From positions 12,928,858 to 12,992,857 of the forward strand of contig NC_135218.1 in assembly GCF_052324685.1 (NCBI RefSeq): DNA of 64,000 nucleotides, given 5' to 3'. Below the pieces are notes generated by a model. The model was not told where the DNA came from, did not search any database, and saw only the letters and a list, made by a program, of their open reading frames with translations. The position numbers and the translations under genes are program-made. This document shows, piece by piece, positions 58,099 to 64,000 of this stretch. Source of the stretch: Brachyhypopomus gauderio. Lineage: Eukaryota > Chordata > Actinopteri > Gymnotiformes > Hypopomidae. Numbering within the stretch: position 1 is the stretch's first letter; the number at the start of each line of letters is the position of its first letter.

Positions 58099-61000
58099 GA
58101 GAGGGAGACACAAACACTGCTCCTCGTAGTGCAGTGTTCCCACAGTCAGAGCAAATATACATTATGTGAGAAGGAGAGAGAAACAAGAGGGTTGGTATTC
58201 TGCAGCATGGTTGGCCAGAGACATATGTCTGATACTGGTGTCTTACCCTCATGGAATATAAATTCAGCCATACACTGGATCTCATTTACAGGTTGGAATG
58301 ACGTGGTAATGGACATCTAGTCATCTTGGCACAAAGAAGATCCACAAATATGGAGATTTGTTTGGGCTGTTTGCCATGAGCATGGGAAACAGTAAGGAAA
58401 GGTCACCTGACATTTCCACTGTCTGTGGACCAACTACTGGTCTCGGGCAGATAGGCAGATTCATTACTTGCTTTACAAGTTGGCTTGCTCATTATGGAGT
58501 GGCTGGAGTGTTCTGCAGTGTTAAAGTTAAATTCAGGATTTCACACTAAATGTTAAACCCAGTGCCCCCCGTGTCGGTATATCTGTGCCGAATTAAACAT
58601 TTCCTCTCCACTCCTCTCCTCTCTGTGTGAACAGGGGCAAAGAAATTCCCAATGTGTGTGTGTTGCTATAGTGAAATTCCCAGTGTGTGTGTGTGTGTGT
58701 GTTACTATAATGGAAAGAGTGCAGTCAGAGAGATAAGAAAGGGGGAAGAGTGGGTATGGAGAGATTAAAGTTAGGACAGGAAGAGCAGAGATGGGATGCA
58801 GTGTGAGAGAAATGCCACAGCTGCTAACGTACAGTAGAGGTGATATCAAGATAAGACTCACATCGTGGGACTGTGCTCTTCTTGTTTTTTTTTCATATTA
58901 TCACTCTACAGGACATTACATCAGCACACAAAATAAAAGTCTCAGTGCCTGAGTCCAGCCTGTTGTGGATTATAATTGAACTTTGTTGAATCATTTAATA
59001 TTGCCTCTTTGTTGTGATTTAAACACCAAGTAACACTTAATCCAAACACAGATACTTAATCTATACACAGATATAAGGGCATGTAAAAACACAGCCCTAT
59101 TTGTCTGTATAAAATTGTACATTCCAGTAAAGCTAAAACTATGTGCTGCTACAGTTGGGTCAGTGTTCCTGCATCACGTATGGCCCTTATCTCATCTCTT
59201 TCTCAGACGAATATGTCCTTTCCTCTGGGGATATCAATCTTGTAAAATGGTACAATTATTTTTGTCAGTGATGTCTTATCCTTCAGTATTGTTATTACAG
59301 TAATAGAAGTGTGGGTAAAACCAAATAAGCCAAATAAGAGATTATATATCAGCTTTTTTGAGCCATACTGAGTGGTAAATTCTGTATCTGAGAGTTTATG
59401 CTCGATTAAAAGTTAATTTGCATTGTGTGTTTTCCCAAGTTTGCCCAAGTTTATGTGTGTATGTTCTCTGTAATCTAGTTAGAATTAGGAATGACCAGAC
59501 AGAATCGTGGCATTGTACTTGCCGTTTGGTCACTTCTGTTGTTTCAACGTATCTTCTGTCCAACGTCCTAGAAGTCTGATAGCAACAGGTGAAATCAGCA
59601 CTAGCCTCGCAGTCTGAGCATTGACATGTCCTAATATTGCATTGTGGGTCCTGTCCATGTCCTGGACTGGTCTGACGCGTCCTGTCTGTCTGCTCCTGTC
59701 TATCTGCGTCGTCTGCCCCCTCTTTCTGTCTCTCCCTCACTGTCTTTCACTTACGTCATCTTGTACAGTGTTGTTGGGATTTCATTTTGGTCATGATGGC
59801 GAAAATCTGGGTGATGAAAGTGTTATAAATTTATAAAGGAACAGATGCTACGCTGAACACAGAGTGTCGTTTTGAATATTTTACAGAATATCTAATGATT
59901 TTTCAGATCAAGTACTCCAGTCTTCTTGTCCTCAAAGGCTTTAGAGAGATGGATGTGCCGCGTGTGTGTGCACATGTGTGTGTGTGTGCGCGCTTGTGCC
60001 TGTGCCATCCACGTGTCGTCTCTCAAGTGAATATGTGTATTCACAATGCATCTAAATCCTAGCATGTCCCAGCACTGCTGTTGGCTCTGAGCTCCCAGTA
60101 CACGTTCCTGTAGTTCATTTTAGCACTAGTAGCTTTTGGGGTGGGGTTGTGGTGGTGTTGGGTGGGGGTGGGGTTAAAGGCTTGCGTTTCTGCAGGACAT
60201 ATAGCTCACCTGTTAGCTGCACAGCCCCCACCTTTAATAAGCAGTGAGGATGGTGTCCTGTCAGCATCACCTAGTGTGCGTGTGTGCAGGTGAATTAAAA
60301 CCTTCTTTTTACTTTGTTTGTAGGCGACATCACACAGAAAGGATACGAGAAGAAGAGGGCAAAGCTGCTGGCTCCTTACATCGTCCAAACACCAAGTATG
60401 ACATGAAGAATGTTGTGTCCGACCTCTCCTCTCATTCTGTGTCCTCTGCTCTCACTGCTGCCCTGTTTGGGGTTGTGGTGTTTGCCTTGCGTTTTCATTT
60501 TTGCCCACTGACTCACGTGGCGAAATTATTATGAATCTTAGCATGTTCATGTCCTCCCTTTATGACTCTGTCACTCAACGCTTCCCTCTAGTGGTCAGAA
60601 TATATGTTGCATTCATATTTGCTGACAGTGTGACTTTCTTCAGTCAATGCTAAACTCAGTAAACTGCTAAAATTGCTCACAAATACGGTCATGTTTTGCT
60701 TGTACTTTTTGATGAACAGATTATAGAGTGATGTTTGACTCTACAAATAGTAGTCTATATAGTCTATAGACTATATAGTCACAGGACATAGGAGTGTTCC
60801 TGGTTTCAAAATCTCAAGAACTAAATGACATGGCATTGACTGTTTGCCATGTGTAATATATTGCCTTCTCCTGTGTTGTTTCTGTCTGTCTCCAACTCAC
60901 AACTTTTTACAGCTTTGGCCCCGCCTCCAGACTGTGACCCAGGCCCAAGCTCTGCCCCTCCCCCTAGCAATGCTTCCTCAGGCTCCTCCTCCTCTCAGAA

Positions 61001-61326
61001 TCGCCGCACACGGCGATCTCACCGTAGCAGTGGTACCAGGGATGAACGCTACAGATCAGGTAATAGCCCAGTCCAGCATTGGATAATCGTTTGAAACATT
61101 ATTTTAGCAGCATATATGGGCTGCACTACAAGTGCCGCACTACAAGATGTGTTCCTGTACTACAAGTGTTTCATAATTGTGTATGCAGTGGTTAGACCTG
61201 AACACTTTAAAGGTTTCAGGATGTGTTCCCAAAAATGTATTGGTTTCTTATTGGAAGACAAGCCACCACACTCTGTCATTGTCTTCTCCTTGCTCTCTCT
61301 CTCTCACTCTCTTTATCCCTCTCTCT

Positions 61327-61363
<37 letters not shown>

Positions 61364-62403
61364 AGATATCCATACTGAGGCTGTACAGGCTGCCTTGGCT
61401 AAGCATAAAGAGGAGAAGATGGCATTGCCTATGCCAACCAAACGCCGCTCTACATACGTGCAGTCACCCATCGAGACCTGCACACCACCTGGTACCCACA
61501 CACTCTCACACACTGCTTCACACTCCCACACACACCAACCTGGTATCCACACACTCTTTACACACTGCTACACACTCCAACCTGGTACCCACACACTCCC
61601 ACAAGCTCTGACACACACCCACACACCTCACCTGGTATCCACACACTCACACAGCCACAGAATCTACAGTAGGCCTTTCTATCTAAAGAAATAAGTCAAA
61701 GTTGCAACAACCATTAATATTTTGTTATAATGCACATTGCTGTGGCTAGAAGATAATAAAAACAGATGATCTGAATAATGGTGTCAGGTGGAGACATTGT
61801 TGATTCACAGCACCTCTAAATGTGTCCTACTTATCACCAAAACGAGACATGCTGAACATCTCAGACAGTTTCAATTTCAAGATTGACATTTATAAACAGT
61901 TGGGTGCCTGTAGTTAGGTCACGGTAGTGTATAATGTCTGTTTGATTAACCATCTTTAATCACTCAGAAATCATAACATCCACAGGAAGCTCATCGAGGT
62001 TTGGAAAATGTTAGCAGAAGGTTTTGTTGTAGTTTTCTAATCGTGTATTTAGTTTGCTCTGTCTCTCTCTGACTCTCCTTTTCAATCTTCTTCTCAGACT
62101 CCTCCTCTTCCTCTGATGATGAAGGTGCTGTAGAAGAAAGTGGGGCTCAGCAGCAGTCCCCTGACTCCTGGATGAACAGCTCCATCCACGGCTCCTCCAC
62201 TTCCTCCTCGTCAGCATCTTCCACAATGTCCCACGGCGAGTCCCGCACTCCTCAGGCCCCTCAGGCCCAGAGTCAGCAGGGCCCCGCCCACGTCCCACCC
62301 CCTCAAGCCCCGCCCCCCCACGCACAACCACCCCACTCCCTCTCCCAGCCCTCCGCCCTGGCTGAGGCATTCGCACACGCCCGCATCGGTGAGTATGGGC
62401 ACA

Positions 62404-62435
<32 letters not shown>

Positions 62436-63046
62436 TTTTGCCATCTCCCAGTGCAACTGGTGCAGGCACTGAGTTTCTTGATTGTTTAGTTCAGGGAGCT
62501 TTAGAACTGAGACTTGGATGAAATCTCATCCACACACTCAACTGAGAGGGTAGAAACAGGACATGTGTGTGTCTAAGCATGTAAAATGATCACTGACCAT
62601 AATCAGTGAAAACTAAAATGATTTATGTTGTTTGAAATGGTTGGTGTCCTTATTCATTCAGCTGGACATTTACTGTGCTTTATTAGTCCTTAATTAGCAC
62701 TTTAACTAGTTCTCCTGCAGATATGCAAATATTCTTTATTGTGTTTCTGGTAAAAACCCTTAATAAGAGAATCTGCCTTTAGTAATGCACACCTGCCACA
62801 GAGCCTAAACAGAAGTGGTCCGTGTGTGTTGAACAGCCTTTCTGTTACCCTTGGTGTTGACTGAAGGGGAGTGTATTGTCTGTGTCTCAGAGGTTCCGGG
62901 AGCAGGCGCTCTGGGCCTTGACGGCACCCCCCTGCCCATGGCCCAGGCCCGGGCCCGCGACTCCTGCGTGGATCTGCCCTCCAACATGGTCGTGAGGGGG
63001 ATGAGCCGTGGACAGAGCCGATCCAGCATGATGGAGACAGCCGATG
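52346..63046 (+). CDS. dip2b: Disco-interacting protein 2 homolog B, 5' part (gene continues beyond the window)
   Basis: Large DIP2-family protein: an amino-terminal DMAP1-binding domain followed, outside this window, by two adenylate-forming-like domains. Exons seen: 52346-52430, 60324-60395, 60913-61059, 61366-61491, 62098-62388, 62891-63046, each joined through a codon split after its first base. The product begins MADRGVDLSALPVEVREQLA and continues LELSEGDITQKGYEKKRAKL, GTRDERYRSDIHTEAVQAAL, MALPMPTKRRSTYVQSPIE, a Ser-rich segment (NSSIHGSSTSSSSASSTMSH), a Pro/Gln-rich insert and DLPSNMVVRGMSRGQSRSSM ending METAD. This follows the DIP2B order closely. The Pro/Gln/His-rich part of exon 5 is longer than in human DIP2B as I recall it. 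Intron 1 is 7.9 kb. DIP2B rather than DIP2A/C is chosen partly from the larp4 neighbourhood. Confidence 0.92.
53646..53687. repeat. (GT)n array in dip2b intron 1
   Basis: About 42 bp of GT repeat. The surrounding 52431-54800 has no coding signal that I can support. Confidence 0.85.
54822..54840 (+). promoter_or_regulatory. ZNF143/THAP11-type SBS motif in dip2b intron 1
   Basis: ACTACATTTCCCAGAATCC is a near-consensus SBS element. Such sites usually mark promoters or chromatin loop anchors. No exon is recognisable beside it. Confidence 0.45.
55741..55925. repeat. About three tandem units of 55-59 bp
   Basis: GGTAGGAGTGATGTACTGG followed by TTAAGGGTTTATCACTC and CACAAACACAG recurs starting at about 55773, 55828 and 55887, in dip2b intron 1. 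Confidence 0.8.
57430..57609. mobile_element. Fragment of a common fish non-autonomous DNA element
   Basis: The segment has GTAGTGAAGTAAAACTACTT, CTCAAGTAAAAGTAAAAATT, AAAGTACTCAATTACAGTAA and the end TTACTTTCCACCCCTG. This is the signature of a very common teleost repeat family with a hAT-like end. Only one end is clear. Confidence 0.5.
58019..58095. repeat. (GT)n array in dip2b intron 1
   Basis: About 76 bp of GT repeat. A second, smaller duplicated GT block (GAAATTCCCA(G/A)TGTGTG twice) lies at about 58645-58700. Confidence 0.85.
60753..60780. repeat. 28-bp near-perfect palindrome in dip2b intron 2
   Basis: The halves GTCTATATAGTCTA and TAGACTATATAGTC are reverse complements except for one pair. 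With no spacer it could form a cruciform. Confidence 0.8.
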
Positions 63047-63047
63047 G

Positions 63048-63098
63048 TAGAGTGAGAGAGAGAGAGAGAGAGTGAGAGAGAGAGAGAGTGGGGAGATG

Positions 63099-63136
<38 letters not shown>

Positions 63137-63200
63137 AGGAAAGAGGGAGAGTGAGGGAGAGAGAGTGGGAGAGAGCGAGTGGGAAGGAGAGGAGAGAGAA
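63048..63200. repeat. (GA)n purine-rich tract after dip2b exon 6
   Basis: Long GA and GGGA runs start within a few bases of the donor at 63047 and continue to about 63200. A matching (CT)n tract (about 61335-61361) lies just before the exon 4 acceptor, and a (CA)n array (about 62405-62432) just after exon 5. Confidence 0.85.
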
Positions 63201-63611
63201 TTAATGTGTGTATGGGGCAAGTGTAAAGAATTAATGTATAAAGTCACTCAGCTATTCATAAGAGGATGAAAGAAATAATAATGTGTATAGTGAGTGAGTG
63301 AGTGAGTGAGTGTGTGTGTATTACTGATGTACTGGAGAGTCATGAGAGTGACAGTGTATACAACATATAAGTAACTGAATGTCTGTTACTATAGTTACTA
63401 TGTTATCCATGACTTACTATACCTCTCCATAGCTGTACATTGTTTCCACATCTCTTATAAAGGAAACATTGATTTGGTTGAAACAGAACTAAATATTTAC
63501 TTTTTAATTGGAATGCCTTATTAATCAAATCCGATTTCTTTTGTTTTTTTTTTTCTTTCCACTCTGTCTCTACGTGTGTCGTGCTGCTTTTTCATTGCAT
63601 TTCTCTGTTAG

Positions 63612-63629
63612 TGAGGAGAGTGGGGAAAG
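63612..63629 (+). other. dip2b: Candidate 18-nt in-frame microexon of dip2b
   Basis: TGAGGAGAGTGGGGAAAG is preceded by a strong pyrimidine tract and CTGTTAG and followed by GTAACT. It would insert VRRVGK after METAD and keep phase. TGC motifs occur just upstream (GTGCTGC and ATTGCATT), as at neural SRRM4-dependent microexons. No transcript evidence is available here. Confidence 0.35.
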
Positions 63630-64000
63630 GTAACTCCGCCCTAGCCACGCCTTGCCCGCAAGCCCCGCCCCTGGCCTGCTCTCTGTGTCTGTTTAAAACT
63701 GTGTGTGTGCTTGTGGGTATGTGTGGGTGTGTGTGTGTGAGTAATGAAGTCCTCCTCTCTTTTAGAGTCAATTGCTGAGTCTGTTCTCCCGAAGGCCAGT
63801 GTAGTGTTTCCTTCAGTGTGTTGTTAGTCCTGGTGGAGCTACTAACTACGTCAACACATACGTGATATGTGGATCCTCTTGACCGGGCCTGATGGCCTCC
63901 TGTAGCAGTCTAGAATACGTCTTCTCACTGCTCAGTCAGGACTGTGCGAGTGTGAGTGTGTTTGTATATACACGTACAGGGGTGCAGGTGCGCGTGTGTG

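Noticed and set aside
58006-58320. ORFs of (CV)n or (HT)n peptides across GT arrays here and elsewhere
   Set aside because: Pure dinucleotide repeats have no stops, so these frames are artefacts of microsatellites.
63762-63828. Alternative terminal exon of dip2b (TTTTAG then AGTCAATTGC to TAG)
   Set aside because: It has an acceptor and phase-compatible frame but encodes nothing resembling DIP2, and no poly(A) signal is visible. Too weak to list.

Overview
This is vertebrate genomic DNA, almost certainly from a teleost fish. The genes are split into many short exons with GT-AG introns. (GT)n, (CT)n and (AT)n microsatellites are frequent, relics of Tc1-like and hAT-like transposons sit in introns, and every protein aligns with vertebrate families. 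All six genes are on the + strand. I reconstructed them by matching exon translations to known family sequences and checking splice sites and phase. The summed coding lengths of all complete genes are multiples of three.

Layout: (1) 194-7044, the 3' part of an integrin beta subunit, closest to beta-7 (itgb7), running from the beta-I domain to the cytoplasmic tail. (2) 8794-20457, complete separase (espl1), 31 coding exons, about 2202 aa. (3) 21544-23354, complete prefoldin subunit 5 (pfdn5), 6 exons, 153 aa, beginning about 120 bp after the likely espl1 poly(A) signal. (4) 25473-37810, complete larp4 with two apparent alternative first exons, followed by a 3' UTR of about 3.2-3.4 kb. (5) 44029-49716, complete atf7 (459 aa), preceded by a 1.3 kb minisatellite. 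(6) 52346 to beyond the window end, the 5' part of dip2b, with a first intron of nearly 8 kb.

The genes are functionally unrelated: cell adhesion, sister-chromatid separation, tubulin/actin chaperoning, mRNA stability, stress-regulated transcription, and a DIP2-family protein. They share the window through synteny. In human, ITGB7, ESPL1, PFDN5 and ATF7 lie in one part of 12q13 and LARP4 and DIP2B in another; here they are interleaved.

Points that deserve a second look: a U12-type intron in pfdn5; three related 15-19 nt elements, each behind a pyrimidine-AG, in three larp4 introns; espl1 acceptors formed directly by (GT)n arrays; a 47-bp minisatellite upstream of atf7 that repeats the bZIP palindrome TTACGTAA; a hAT-like MITE pair whose terminal inverted repeats have co-varied; two GC-AG introns; a candidate 18-nt microexon in dip2b; and an atypical cytoplasmic tail and stalk in the integrin. 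I saw no tRNA, rRNA, CRISPR or prokaryotic features.
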